Of a DNA stretch of 64,000 nucleotides, positions 22,003 to 31,860 are shown piece by piece. Numbering within the stretch: position 1 is the stretch's first letter; each line of letters begins with the position of its first letter. Under the pieces are notes generated by a model. That model ran no database searches. It was given only the letters and a program-made list of their open reading frames with translations, and was not told the origin of the DNA. The stretch comes from Prorocentrum cordatum (Eukaryota > Sar > Dinophyceae > Prorocentrales > Prorocentraceae): assembly GCA_963575745.1 (NCBI GenBank), contig CAUYUJ010021037.1:105001-169000 (forward strand). The letters are read 5' to 3'. The translations under genes and the position numbers were made by a program.

Positions 22003-22380
22003 TCAGTCGCTGTCACCGCTGTCGACGCCCCCGCCGCCCAACCCCTGCACACGAGCACCAGCGAGCACTGTCTGCCCCTGACCCTGGGCTCCGAGCTGGG
22101 CGGCGGTCTCCTCACACTCATTCACCACACACAAGCGGGCGGCGGCGGCAGCGAAGGCAGCAGCCGCGTCCTCGCCCACGGGTGGGGCGTCCTCGCAGAC
22201 CGACATCAGGTTGGCCAGCTCTCCGACAGGGCGATCGGAGGAGCGGGCCACATACTCATCGAAACTGGGCCTCTCCACCAGTGGCCTATCGGCTCCGCCC
22301 ACACCCCCAGAGCTTCCACTAGGGGGGGTCGGGAGGGCTCTCGCAGCAGCGTCCAGCGCCGCCGCCTCACGCAAGGCCAC
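22003..22380 (-). CDS. small Ala-rich frame at the 3' end of LINE element 1 (125 aa)
   Basis: It begins at the ATG at 22,380, 35 bp after the end of the RNase H frame, and ends 40 bp before the (TCC)n border. Its composition is protein-like: acidic and Ala-rich, with isolated Cys (VCED, LCVV, ECEE). No domain is recognised. It could be a third frame of the element, or the displaced C-terminus of the polyprotein after a frameshift. Element 2 also carries extra low-complexity coding sequence in this place, which supports a real 3' coding extension. Confidence 0.4.
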   Translation of the reverse strand: MALREAAALDAAARALPTPPSGSSGGVGGADRPLVERPSFDEYVARSSDRPVGELANLMSVCEDAPPVGEDAAAAFAAAAARLCVVNECEETAAQLGAQGQGQTVLAGARVQGLGGGGVDSGDSD

Positions 22381-22414
22381 TGGTGGGCCCCGATAAGACG
22401 GAAAAACACCATTT

Positions 22415-23644
22415 TTAATTCGCCTGAGGTTCTCGCCCCCCTTGCGGGTGGGGGGGGGCGCACTCCTTCTGAAGCCAGCGACCGTCTGTCGTGGCGGTGA
22501 AACCGCAACGCTGACAACATGTCAGCCCAAACGCACACATCCTGGCAAGGCGGTGGCTGGGGTGGAGCTTCACCGCGCCACACCACGCCTCACCCGAGAT
22601 CGCCTCGAAACCCTCACCAAACTCAGGGCACAGACCCAGCATGCCAGGCGAATCCGACGGCGACGGGGTCGGGACGCGGCACGGGGTCGAGGCAAAAGTG
22701 AGCACTTGGCTCCTCGGGACAATCACCTTGCAGACGTTGCAACGCCAGCGACCAGCGAACGGGCGAAGCTTGTGCGCACTCTCGCCGATCGCCTGGACAA
22801 ACTTAGTGGGCTTGCGGGCCTTGGGCGCAGGCGGAGCTCTGACCCCTTCCCAAGGTTCAACCTCGAGCGCCAGCATCATGGCCCTTCTGGCCCTCCTACG
22901 CACCAGTGCCGCCGTCGTGTCCCACAGGTCGGTCCGAGGGGGAGGGGCCACCACACACCACTCCCAGGACCACTGGGCCACCACCCCCGCATAGACGTCG
23001 GCACTGGCGTTGCCCTGGCACATAAAAATATCAAAAAGGGAGGTTACAGACTGCGTATTTTCCTCCGAGTGGGAGGGCGTCCAGGAAAGCGAAACCTCCC
23101 CAGGGCCACGGGAGCGGAGAGCCCGAGCAGCACGAACCCACAGGTCCCCGTTCGGGCCCCGAGGGGAGGAGGCACGGCCACCGTGCCAATCAGAAATCAA
23201 ATTCTTGCAGTCGGTAACATAGCATATCGGACCGTGCGTGTGCTCCAGTGCGAGACAGAAGGCCTGCAGCTCTGCTCTAGGAACCGTTTGGCGACGGCCT
23301 GACAAAACCTGTCCTGCACCACACTGAGGCACCCAAGAGTTCGGCGCTGAGGGGTCCTGGCTCATCATCACCACGGCAGACCCACATCGCCTACGTCTGG
23401 GGTCCGAGCTGAACTCGCCCCCAGATCCGTCACCAAAGATAAACACAGGGGGGCCTCCAGGCTCCGAGCAAAAATCGTCCAGACGGCCATCGCCCAGAAG
23501 GACCTCCTGGGCCGTTTCCGCAGTCTCAACAAACCTGGGCACCGTGAGGCCCTTCGAGGGCACTCCCCTAAGCCACAAGGCAGGCTGGGCCTCAAAGCCC
23601 GCGAGGGCCTGGGGGGGCCAAAAAATCCGTTTTTGAAAAGTCAT
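22415..23644 (-). pseudogene. LINE element 1: RNase H and Cys-rich C-terminus
   Basis: The RNase H domain cuts RNA in RNA:DNA hybrids during retrotransposition. In this 409-codon frame the catalytic set is complete: D72 in GDGSGGE, E125 in PRAELQAF, D145 in VTDCKNL and D216 in NASADVYAG, with TPSH before the last. After it come Cys pairs: C-x2-C in RWRCNVCK, and later CCQRCG with a final Cys in LQKEC. I read these as zinc-binding. The frame overlaps the end of the reverse transcriptase frame at 23,592-23,644. The minus strand there has a T6 run and a C7 run, a likely site of the frameshift that separated the two. By homology with other LINEs the two parts were one protein. Confidence 0.85.
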
Positions 23645-25130
23645 CGTGTCCGCAGTTGGCTGGGCATAGCCAAATGCGATGAACTAAAGTCCCAGGCTGC
23701 TCCCTGCATCTGGGGCACAGCGGCTGGCAGGAATACCCTGCAGCTCTCTGCCGCTCACGAGTCCACTGGCCCCCCGAGATGACGGCAATGTCTGCGGCCC
23801 ACTCGTCGAACTTGGACCTGGCAGCCAGGCGGTTCAGCTCAATCTGCACCGTCGTCATGTCCGCACCAGCTGCCAGATCCTCACCTGCTTCGTGGTGGGA
23901 CGCTTCCTTCCACTGCAGCTGGACACAATCATCCATGAAGGCGCCAAGCATGTCTTCAAAATGCGAAGGCACCGCTGAAGAGAACTGCTCGCCACCAGAA
24001 GCAGGAAACAGCCAATCATCGATGGTGCCATCAGCCAATGGGCGTGACCAGACATCGGGGCTCTGTGGATCCCAGCCAACCTGCAAGAGCGTGGCCTGCA
24101 CCGCGGCGATGGGGCCGCGCACGTCCTTCCATTTCACCACCAGTCTCTCAGCAGAGCCACGCCGTAGCTTCGCCAGAGTGATCGGCCACATCTTGCGTAT
24201 GCGAGGATGGAGCATCGGCTGGGAGAGCCACAGCGCAATCCACTCCTTGATCACCTGCTTCCTCAGATCAATGCCAGGATCAGAAAGCCCAAACGCCGCT
24301 TGTAATACAGAATTCAAGCACCTGCCACGCTTCGCCCCAGCCACGCTCGCAGCAGCATCACGCCTCAAAGCCAAGAGAGAAGAAGGAGGAGTGCCCATAA
24401 TCTGATGGCCAAAGACTGCAGCAGGTAACACTCCAGTGCTGAAGAGCTTCTTGGTGGTGAACCTCGTCTTGGGTAGTTGCCTCAAACGCATAACTCTTTG
24501 CTGCCTCCGCCGAGCCTGTGCACGTCGTTTCATCATCCGCGGCGCCATGCGCCGACGCCCTGCAGCAGCGCCAGAGCCCAAGTCAACAGTTGAGCGCACG
24601 AACCGAACTGGGATACCTTTACGAGCCAGCCGTATGTGTAACTCCTCGCCAATCTCGTCAGTGCTGGCAACAAGCTTCGTTTTGTCAGAAATCTTCAGCC
24701 TGAGCTTCTTGAGCCCCATGGCCATGGCGTCGGCAGAAGCATCCACATTATCAATCACCTGCTGCTTTTTCCCCTCAGCTCGACCAACGATATCATCAAT
24801 ATAGCTCCACAGTCCAGTCGGGGGACACGCACGCTGAACCTCCCCCAGAAGCTGATGGAGCATAACCTTGGCGAGCGGCGCACCATGTCCAGAGCCAGCG
24901 ACGATCGAACGTGAAATCACCAAGGCGTCCGATATCATCTTGCCCTTCTTCAGAAGTCTGGGAGAAGAGTAAAGGCCAGCTTCCAATAAAAGGATGATAG
25001 CTGGAAAGCCAATATTCAAGCCTGCCTGCATCAGCAACACAACGGACGCAGAGTCATAGAACTTGGTCTGATCTAAGAAAAGTGTCGCATGCTCAAAAGA
25101 CAGGGCATTGGCTCCCTCATCCATCACGGC
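23592..25130 (-). pseudogene. LINE element 1: reverse transcriptase core, thumb and zinc finger
   Basis: Counted from the ATG at 25,127, motif A is FLDQTKFYD with Asp19 and Asp25. Motif B is the GSGHGAPLAK stretch at about 78-87. Motif C is YIDD at 109-112 (24,792-24,803). The metal-binding Asp residues are present. A basic region and a thumb follow, then a zinc finger CPRCREQPG...HRIWLCPA near residues 475-495. The frame continues the endonuclease frame without a phase change, broken only by the TGA at 25,131-25,133, upstream of motif A. The C-terminus is lost to a frameshift near 23,610-23,640. The product would copy the element's RNA into DNA at the nick. Confidence 0.9.
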
Positions 25131-27354
25131 TCAGATCAATGCCGCTCTGAGTGCTGAAGAACCAGCAATTGCAGTGCCCCAAAGAGCAGATTGGGCAGCT
25201 GACCATTCACCTGAGTGCTTCGCGCGCACCTTGGACCAAATTTTGTGCGGCGCCGGGACAAGCCCCAACACTCTGTTGCCTCCAGCTTCCTTCGGGATAG
25301 CAGCACCCAGGGCCGCGCTGAGGGCCGACGGCCAGGCGCCAGCCTGCTCAATACTGTTCAATAAATTCACCAGACACTGCCTTGCCACCAAGGGCTGCCG
25401 CTGAATATCCATGGGGTTCAGCACGTCCACGCCCTTCGCCTTCTTCGCTGGTAGCGAGGGCAGCACAGCATCCACGTCCATAATGGTGATGGCAGGAAGT
25501 GGGTTGTCTCGCGCAGCTGAAAGGCACTGGTCCATCATATACAACATATCTGCAGGCTGGTCGACAGGATCATGCCACATCCCATTCCATTCAGAAGCAG
25601 AAGTCTGAAGCATCGTCTGCTTGTCCGTGGTGGTGGCACCTGACGCATCGCACCCCTCCCACTCCAAAGGCGGGGCCTGCTTCACATGCCGATGCACAGC
25701 ACCAGGCTTGAATGACCAGGTATCCTTAACCCACTTGACAAAGGACGAGCGCGAAGCCAACAAGGCCCGTGAAGTCGCCGAGTCCGCCCACCTACGAGTG
25801 GCATCCACCAGAGAAGTAAGCTGGCCAACAGGAACACGATCCAAGTCGGCGGCCATTGCTTTCCACAAGTCGATCTCCTGCGCGGTGGACTTCTTGCCAA
25901 AATACTCGACCGTCTTGTCATCAGGCAAGGCCCCAATCCTGGCCTGTACCTCCCGCGCACAATAGGCAGCCTGCTCAGGATCAGCCCCATTCACACGAAG
26001 GGCAGAATGCCGAAATAACAAAGTGCTGACCACACCCCACCACTCGGCCTGCTCGTTCTTCATGTGAGCACGCCCTGGCGAGGGGGTGACCTTGGCCCAA
26101 TAGTAAGCAGGGCCGCGCGCCCGACCTGAGAACTGCATCCAAGTGCTGGGCTCGACCTGCTCATGAATCAAAGTGGCACGCTCCAATGTAGAAATCCAAG
26201 CAGAGTAAGACTCATCCAGCCGCGAACGCTCCTCAGACTGCCATTCAAAGACAAAGTGCTGACTGCGGGCATAAGCTGCAACTTTTCCGCGGGCACCCTC
26301 TGGCTGATCATCAAACGGCTGGGGGAGGCCCTCCCAATGCACCTGCGTCTGAGCTTCAAACCAAGTATCCTCAGGGATGGCAAAAGAAACTGTGGACTCT
26401 GGCGGAGGTGCAGGCGGCGCCAGCTCGTCGAAGCCCTCCTGGAACTCGATAGGGAGCGCCTGCATACGCCTCTGCCTCTGCTCCTCTCTCCTTCTGGACC
26501 GCTTGCTCTCAGGGTCAGGAACTGCAACAGGTCTGTCCCGAACGGGAAGAGGCTTGGGCACTGCCAAATGCTTATACCATCGCTGAGATCGGGCGGCCTT
26601 CGCAGTAACCACCACTCCACAATGTGTCTTCCATGGCACTCGCAACTCAGCTCGAAGCGTCAACTCTGGACAGCCCACACTGGCAATACCATAATCATAC
26701 ATGCGCCCAGGCCCTTTGTCGCAGGTCGCCCGGCAAGGCGGCGTCACCACGACTGCTCCGAGCTTCTGGGGCCAGCCAGTACCTCGCAAGGCCTCGGGCT
26801 CGATGTTCCAGTCCGCCATGACCAGCCAGGGATCCGCGAGCGCACGCGTGAAAGACCCGAGCGCCACCAGCACATCATGGTTCCAGCCCTTCACACCGAG
26901 GCCTGGCTGGAGGTAGGCAGCGATCAAGATCAGGTTGCCGCCCTTGGTGTGAATCACCGTCGGCACGAAGCCACGGCAAGGGTCAAGGCGCCCCGCAGCG
27001 AGCGCCGTACGTCGAGCACTCTCAAAGCTCGACGTCGCCATATGTTTCTTTGCCAGAATCCACTCACCACCAGACAAGCCAGCCTCCGACTTGCCCGAGG
27101 GGCGGGCGGCCGTGTAAGCCAGCCGCCAGCCGTCCTTGTCGATCGCCTGGCAGATGTCTGGCATGTCCTTTTCACCTTTGTGCGTCTCAACGAGGGCCAC
27201 AATGCTGCGCTCCTGCTCCTGAGCAATGAACCGTGCAGCCTGTGGGCCCCACTCCGTAATGTTGCCGAAGAAGATGTCCAACGACTTGTCGTCATCAGAC
27301 TCTGAAAGAGGTACTCCTGCAGCTTCCCCCCTGCAGGGCGGGGGGCAAGTGATG
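25131..27354 (-). pseudogene. LINE element 1: AP-type endonuclease and start of the reverse transcriptase
   Basis: The endonuclease/exonuclease/phosphatase fold nicks target DNA to prime reverse transcription. Motifs in order: FFGNITEWGP (strand 1), IVALVETHKG with the metal-binding Glu, LVMADWNIEP with the DWN triad, and a terminal PWKTHCGVVV in place of the usual SDH. The reverse transcriptase fingers follow, including KAKGVDVLNPMD and AAIPKEAGGNRVLGL. No AUG precedes the endonuclease in this frame, and ORF1 ends in the other phase at 27,355. Translation may therefore have needed a +1 shift from ORF1, or a frameshift mutation separated them. The frame is terminated by the TGA at 25,131-25,133. 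Confidence 0.85.
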
Positions 27355-28398
27355 CTAAACACGGCCTGCACCAGCGCCAGCAGCAGCAGCGCCCTTGCCA
27401 GCGCCCGCCTTGCCGCCTTTGCCAGCGCCAGCAGCCTTGCAGACCGCGGCCGCGCGCGCCTGGGACTGGGCGCCGCTCTTGATGCGCTCCAGCATGGCCT
27501 TCTGGTCGCTCTCCTGCACCGCGACCTTCGCCTTGCTGGGCCCAGCAGCGGCGGCCGCGGCGCCGGGCGCCGCAGCGGCACCTGAGCCAGCCGCTGGCGC
27601 GCCCTCGGCGCTGCCGCCAGCCACCGCCTCGCCGTCGGCGCCGCGCTTGCGCCGCTTGGCCGCCGCCGCCGTGTGCGCCGACCTCGTGCGCTCCAGCAGA
27701 TCCTGGAACTCCTTCTGCTTGGCGTCGACCAGCTGGGTGATCTCCTCCAGCTGCTTCTGGAAATCCTCCAGCGCCTTCCTGTCGGACTCCTCCAGCTCCT
27801 CGAGGCACTCGAACAGCCCAGGGTCCAGGACGAAGCCCGACTGCTTGGTGGCCGCCTCGGGCGGGTTCGCCGCCTCCTGCACCTCCAAGCGATGCAGATC
27901 GGCAGCCAAGACAGCGTCCGCCGCCTCGTCGAACTTGGCCTGGTCCCTCTCGAGCTGGAGGCGGGACTGCTCCAGCTTCGTGGCAGCCTTCTCCAGGGCC
28001 TCCTGCTTGCGGGAGCAATCCGCCGTAGCCTCCTTGAGCAGCGCGTGCTGGGGCTTGGGCGGCGGCGCAGGGACCGCCGCCAGCCTCTGGGACGCCAGGG
28101 TGCTGAACTCCGTCGCCAGGCGCGCAGCATCTGGGTCCTCATCGAGCCCTGCACCAGCGAGAGCCTTCGACAGGTAGCCCCCGAAGTTGGCGAGAGACGG
28201 CAGGGACTTCGCATGGTCGTGCCGCCCACCGCCCGAGGACCACGGCGCCCCTCACGTGCCGCTCGTCGACGTACTCCAGCCAGGCTGGGGGGTGTCGCAT
28301 ACCGTGCACACCCCTTTCTGCTTTTTGAGCCTCCAGTTCCACGCCCAGTTGCCACACTGCACGCAAACGGAGAAGCCCTGCTTGCCATACTGGACCAT
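27355..28398 (-). pseudogene. LINE element 1: ORF1 with zinc ribbon and coiled coil
   Basis: The likely start is ATG 28,398 (MVQYGKQGF). A Trp-rich zinc ribbon follows at once: CVQCG-NWAWNW, then CTVC, spaced as C-x2-C-x17-C-x2-C. After an in-frame TGA at 28,252-28,254 the same phase continues with a long helix: LEKAATKLEQSRLQLERD, then LEDFQKQLEEITQLVDAKQ, with heptad-like spacing, so a coiled coil is likely. The end is Ala/Gly/Lys-rich. LINE ORF1 proteins bind element RNA; the ribbon and the coiled coil fit that role (inference). Element 2 encodes the same arrangement. Confidence 0.7.
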
Positions 28399-28521
28399 CC
28401 GCTCCAGCAGGAGCTCACAAAGAATGCTCCAACAGGAGCTCACAAAATCACTTCAGACTGGCTCGGGAAACAGAGCAATCCCAGTTTGGCACGGAGGCGC
28501 GGAGCCCCCAATTGCATCAGC

Positions 28522-28543
28522 CTTGAGCCAAAATGGCTACGGA
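28522..28543 (-). other. dinoflagellate spliced-leader sequence at the 5' end of element 1
   Basis: All 22 positions match the known DinoSL: TCCGTAGCC, then ATTTT, then GGCTCAAG. The leader is added by trans-splicing to dinoflagellate mRNAs and should not be next to a gene in the genome unless an mRNA was reverse transcribed and reinserted. It is followed by GCTGATG and not by a GT donor, so this is not an SL RNA gene. It is preceded directly by (TCC)n. Confidence 0.95.
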
Positions 28544-28590
28544 GGAGGAGGAGGAGGAGGAGGAGGAGGAGGGGGAGGAGGGGGAGGGGA
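28540..28590. repeat. (GGA)n tract at the 5' border of LINE element 1
   Basis: GGA triplets on the plus strand ((TCC)n in the sense of the element). The first bases of the spliced leader, TCC, blend with the repeat. Confidence 0.9.
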
Positions 28591-28734
28591 ACAAGTTAGG
28601 CGCGCTCGTGTCATATCAGTCGTCTTATCCCTCCCTCTCATCCCTTCCCATGGCGCAAGTCTCCTCCCTATTCGCACAATCGGATGTCGTAGCATGGCGT
28701 CGCATGACATGGCATAGCATGGCGCTGCAAATTA

Positions 28735-29450
28735 ACGCGTAGCATGGCATAGCATGGCGTGGCGACGCCCCCAAATGAGGGGGGCTTCTGCGGCCCAATA
28801 CATCCAATAATCGGCACCGAATGTGTAATCACTTCCCATGGTTTCTTCGGGGGGCATTTTTTGATTTGGGGGCCTACTTGGAAGGGCCGAAAACCACGCC
28901 GTGGCATGGCACTGTAAATAAGAAAGCCAACGCTGCAGCGGGAGCACGATTCGCAACGACTGGAAGCGCGGAAATGAGGCCAGCGCTGCAGCGGGAGCAC
29001 GATTCGGAACGAGCGGTAGCCCGAAAATGTGGCCAGCGTTTTAGCGATAGCAGCATGCTTCTATGTTTATATAAAACAGGTAAACAACGAATGGCGCGGA
29101 AGCGCGGAAATTAGGACGCGTAGCCTGACATAGCATGGCGTGGCGACGCCCCAAAGTGGGGGAGGAGCTTCTGCGGCCCAACAAATAAACGAACCGGCAC
29201 CGAATGTGCAATCACTTCCCATGCCATGGTTTCTTCGGGGGGGCATTTTGTAGATTTGCGGGCCAATTGGGAGGACAGAAGGCCACGCCGTGGCATGGCG
29301 CTGGAAATAAGAAAGCCAACGCTGCAGCGGGAGCACGAATCGGAACGACCGGAAGCGCGGAAATGAGGCCAGCGCTGCAGCGGGAGCACGATTCGGAACG
29401 AGCGGTAGCCCGAAAATGAGGCCGGCGCTTCAGCGAGACCAGCATTTGGA
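28735..29450 (+). repeat. 381-bp tandem duplication
   Basis: ACGCGTAGC...ATAGCATGGCGTGGCGACG at 28,735 recurs at 29,116, and the similarity runs through GGCACCGAATGTG, CACTTCCCATG, GGTTTCTTCGGGGGGCATTTT and GCCACGCCGTGGCATGGC. Inside each unit a block of about 50 bp starting GCCA(A/G)CGCTGCAGCGGGAG is itself repeated two to three times. It lies between the two LINEs and has no coding signal I trust. Confidence 0.85.
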
Positions 29451-29576
29451 CAAAAACGCCAAAGCGAAAACCCGTTTGCGGGATATCCGGTGTAAAAGAC
29501 AATACGCGGAGGGGGGCCAGCCATTTCCAGGACGCCACCAGAGAAGAGAGGAAAGTAGTACGCATATTGTTTCACT

Positions 29577-29633
29577 GTGGAGGAGGAGGAGGTGGAGAGG
29601 GAGGAGGTGGAGGAGGAGGTGGAGGAGAAGGAA
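29577..29633. repeat. (GGA)n tract at the 3' border of LINE element 2
   Basis: GGA and GGT triplets followed by GGAATAGGATGAGGAG. A near-identical GGAATAGGAGGAGGAG is found at 37,859-37,874 at the other end of the element. Confidence 0.85.
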
Positions 29634-29717
29634 TAGGATGAGGAGCTCTTTCCAAGCTCTTTCGAGCAGCCACGTCGTGGCTCGCCCGCGCGGGCGCGCA
29701 GGCGGCGCGCGCGCGGG

Positions 29718-30160
29718 TCAGCGCTGCCCCCAAGTGCCGCTCGGCCGACTTCGGCCCCTCCTCTCTGGCGGCTGCGCAGCCTCGTCCTCTGCTGCAGGGC
29801 GGGGAGGACCACTCCTTCTGCCATCAGCTCCGTGTCGCGTGGCCCTGTGGCCCCGCCCTGCAGGCCGTTCTCCTCCGCCTCCGTCCACTAGCCGTCGAAG
29901 TTCGCCCAGCGCCAGGAGCGGGCCGATGGCCGCCGCTCTGGTCGGCCTGGCCTCGGGCGGCGGGCGAGCAGCTCTCCTCCTCTCTGCCTCCAGCAGCGCT
30001 CGCGAGGCCTCGCATTGCGCTGCCTCATCCTCGGCTGCGCCATCTGCGGCTGCTGGGTGGGCTGGAGTCGGCGCTGACGTCGGTGCTGGAGCGGCGGCGG
30101 CGGTCGCGTCCAGAAGCCTCCTCACCACTGGTTCTTCATCTCTGCGTTGTTCGCTTTCTG
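29718..30160 (-). pseudogene. LINE element 2: 3' coding tail, uncertain
   Basis: After the repeat region in one phase ends at 30,136, another phase stays open to 29,718. It reads Arg/Ala/Glu/Pro-rich sequence, including EASRALLEAERRRAARP. It may continue the C-terminus after a frameshift near 30,150. Low complexity makes this weak. Confidence 0.3.
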
Positions 30161-30720
30161 ACCTTTTCGGGTCTCCTCCTTGTCTCCGCCCTGTGCCTGG
30201 CCAGCTCGGCCCTCTCCCCAAGATCCCGCCTCGTGGGGCCCCTGGCCGCTCCTGGGGCACTCAGAGGTGGGGGAGGGCCTGGCCCGTCTGGCTCAGCCTC
30301 TGCCTCTGCGCCAGCGATGTCGCCTCGGCGCCTCGCTCGCTGGCGGCGGGGTGGCTCTTCCTGTTTATTTCGCCAGGAAACACCACTTGTGCCCCCCGCC
30401 GCATCGGGATCCGTGATCTGGCTGCCTCTGGCTGCCTCCTGCTGCTCTGCCGCCGTGGCGCTTCGCGCTCTTGCTGTAGTCTCCTCCTTCTCCGCCCTGC
30501 GCCTGGCCAGCTCTGCCTTCCACCCATTATCCCGCCTCGCGGGGCCCCTGGCCACTCCTGGGGCGATCAGGGGTGGGGGGAAGCTTGGCTCGCCTGCCTC
30601 CGCCGCTGCCTCCGCACTCGCAGCGTCGCCTCGGCACTTCACCCGCAGGCGGCGGGGTGGCTCTTCCTGTTTATTTCGCCAGGAAACACCACTTGTGCCT
30701 CCCGCCGCGTCGACCTCCGT
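30109..30720 (-). repeat. 306-bp in-frame tandem duplication in LINE element 2
   Basis: Two units of 102 codons, starting at 30,720 (TEVDAAGGTSG) and 30,414 (TDPDAAGGTSG). Both share GVSWRNKQEEPPRR, and later PPPL-APG-ARGP-RRD and AELAR-RAE. The DNA shares GTTTATTTCGCCAGGAAACA exactly, 306 bp apart. Confidence 0.9.
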
Positions 30721-31401
30721 GCTCTGGCTGCTGCCGACCTCCTCAAGCTCCTCCGCCTGCTCCTCCTCGGTGTACTCCTCGGCGGGCATGTCGCCGACGT
30801 CCCTCTCGCACGCCGCCTGCTTCAGCCAGCGCTGGAGCCTGTAGTGCCCGCTGTCGCACGCCGTGTGTCCGCAGCGTGGCTCCTGCAGCTTCTTGGCGAT
30901 CAGCTCTGTGGTGGCTCCTCCGCAGTTCTCGCAGAACCATCGGCTGTGCCTCCTGAGCCGCCTCAGCTTGTGCGCGTGGCGCGACTCGACCCCATAATTC
31001 GTGACCGTGAGTGCCGTCGGGGGAGGCGGTCCGCTGCAGGTCTGCGTCAGTCATCCGTGGATGTTCTTCGCCGTGGTAGTGCTGCTGACCGACTCCCAGC
31101 AGCGGAAACATGTCCAGCCTGTGCCCCAACGGTCCCGCTTCAGGACGCACTGCGAGGCGGGCCTTCGCTCGTGGTTGTCGCCGGGCAGGTCCTCCTTCCT
31201 CAGAGTCTCCTGCCTCCTCCGCTTGGCCTGGGCTCGTCGTGCCTCTCGCATCTCCTTTTCCTCTGGCGGCCGCCTGGTGATTACGTCCTTTGTGGTGGCA
31301 GCGATCCTCTGCCTGATCAAGTGCGCCGTCACCATCACCCACTCGTAGCAGCTCATCTCGGTGTCGCTGATCGCGCGGGTTCGGCGCCTGCCGCTGCGCA
31401 C
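30136..31401 (-). pseudogene. LINE element 2: Cys-rich C-terminal domain and repeat tail
   Basis: This phase takes over just after the RNase H. It carries GWTCFRCWESV, then, beyond the TGA at 31,051-31,053, LTQTCSG, followed by RWFCENCGGATTELIAKKLQ and CGHTACDSGH. The spacing of Cys pairs and the motif C-x2-CG-x3-T-x-LQ-x-C match the tail of element 1, so both elements share a double zinc-knuckle C-terminus. The two 102-residue repeats follow. I know of no function for this domain; nucleic acid binding is an inference from the Cys pairs and Arg content. Confidence 0.6.
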
Positions 31402-31860
31402 TCGTCCGCCGCCTTGTTGCCTGCCCAGACTCGCCGTGAGATGCCTTTCTCTCTGGCCGCTAGCTCCGACATGTGGCTGTTGAGGTGGTGCATGCTGATG
31501 TCACTGCGGTCGCCTCCTCTCTTGCGTATCGCCTCGCCGAGCTGGTGCCACATGTCGCCGTTGATGCAGCCGAGCCCGTTGGTCTCCTCACGTCTAGCAA
31601 CCCAGCCTGTGCACGTGACCTCGCTGCCCGTCCAGAAGCTGACCTTGCCCTCTGTCGAATTGAGGAAGCTGATCAGGCTGAAGAGCTCTGCTCTGTTGTT
31701 AGTCTGCATTGGTCATGGCAGCGGGCCGAAACGGGCGCCCGCTATCGCGTCGGTGTCTTCACCTTCGTATAGAAGTACCCAGCCCCAGCCGCATCTGCAG
31801 TACCTCTCGTCGGCGCGGCACTCGCCTCCAGAGCCCTCGCCGCAGCCCGTGAGCTCTCCT
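31353..31860 (-). pseudogene. LINE element 2: RNase H, catalytic residues altered
   Basis: The domain is recognisable from ELTGCGEGSGGECRAD, then TNNRAELFSLI, FWTGSEVTCTGW and GNKAADECA. Compared with element 1 (GDGSGG, RAEL, TDCK, SADV), the first Asp is Glu (codon GAG) and the third acidic position is Gly (GGC in TGSE). The Glu of RAEL and the last Asp are kept. Loss of two of four metal ligands should abolish activity (family knowledge). The reading is also cut by a TGA at 31,713-31,715. Confidence 0.75.

Larger units (their letters stand above)
21963..28543 (-). mobile_element. LINE retrotransposon, element 1, near full length
   Basis: A minus-strand element of about 6.6 kb. In order of transcription: a spliced leader, a short 5' leader, ORF1 (zinc ribbon and coiled coil), an AP-type endonuclease, reverse transcriptase, a CxxC zinc finger, RNase H, a Cys-rich tail and a small Ala-rich frame. 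I find no LTR or integrase, so it is a non-LTR element. Both ends touch (TCC)n: the spliced leader follows TCC repeats directly, and the 3' end runs into TCC. Damage is limited: TGA stops at 28,252-28,254 and 25,131-25,133, a frame change between ORF1 and the endonuclease, and a frameshift near 23,610-23,640. This copy looks young but inactive. Confidence 0.85.

Noticed and set aside
25131-25133. TGA recoded as a sense codon
   Set aside because: Several in-frame stops in the LINEs are TGA, but TAG and TAA also occur in-frame (36,601; 36,301; 45,877; 53,105; 53,384), and frameshifts are frequent. Ordinary decay, partly by CGA to TGA change, explains it.
27355-28418. Arg-rich N-terminal half of the 1,095-codon minus-strand frame as real protein
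   Set aside because: The coiled coil and zinc ribbon lie in the other phase; this phase reads Arg/Ser-rich nonsense until the endonuclease starts.
28522-28543. A spliced-leader RNA gene
   Set aside because: The leader is not followed by a GT splice donor, and a LINE 5' region follows instead.
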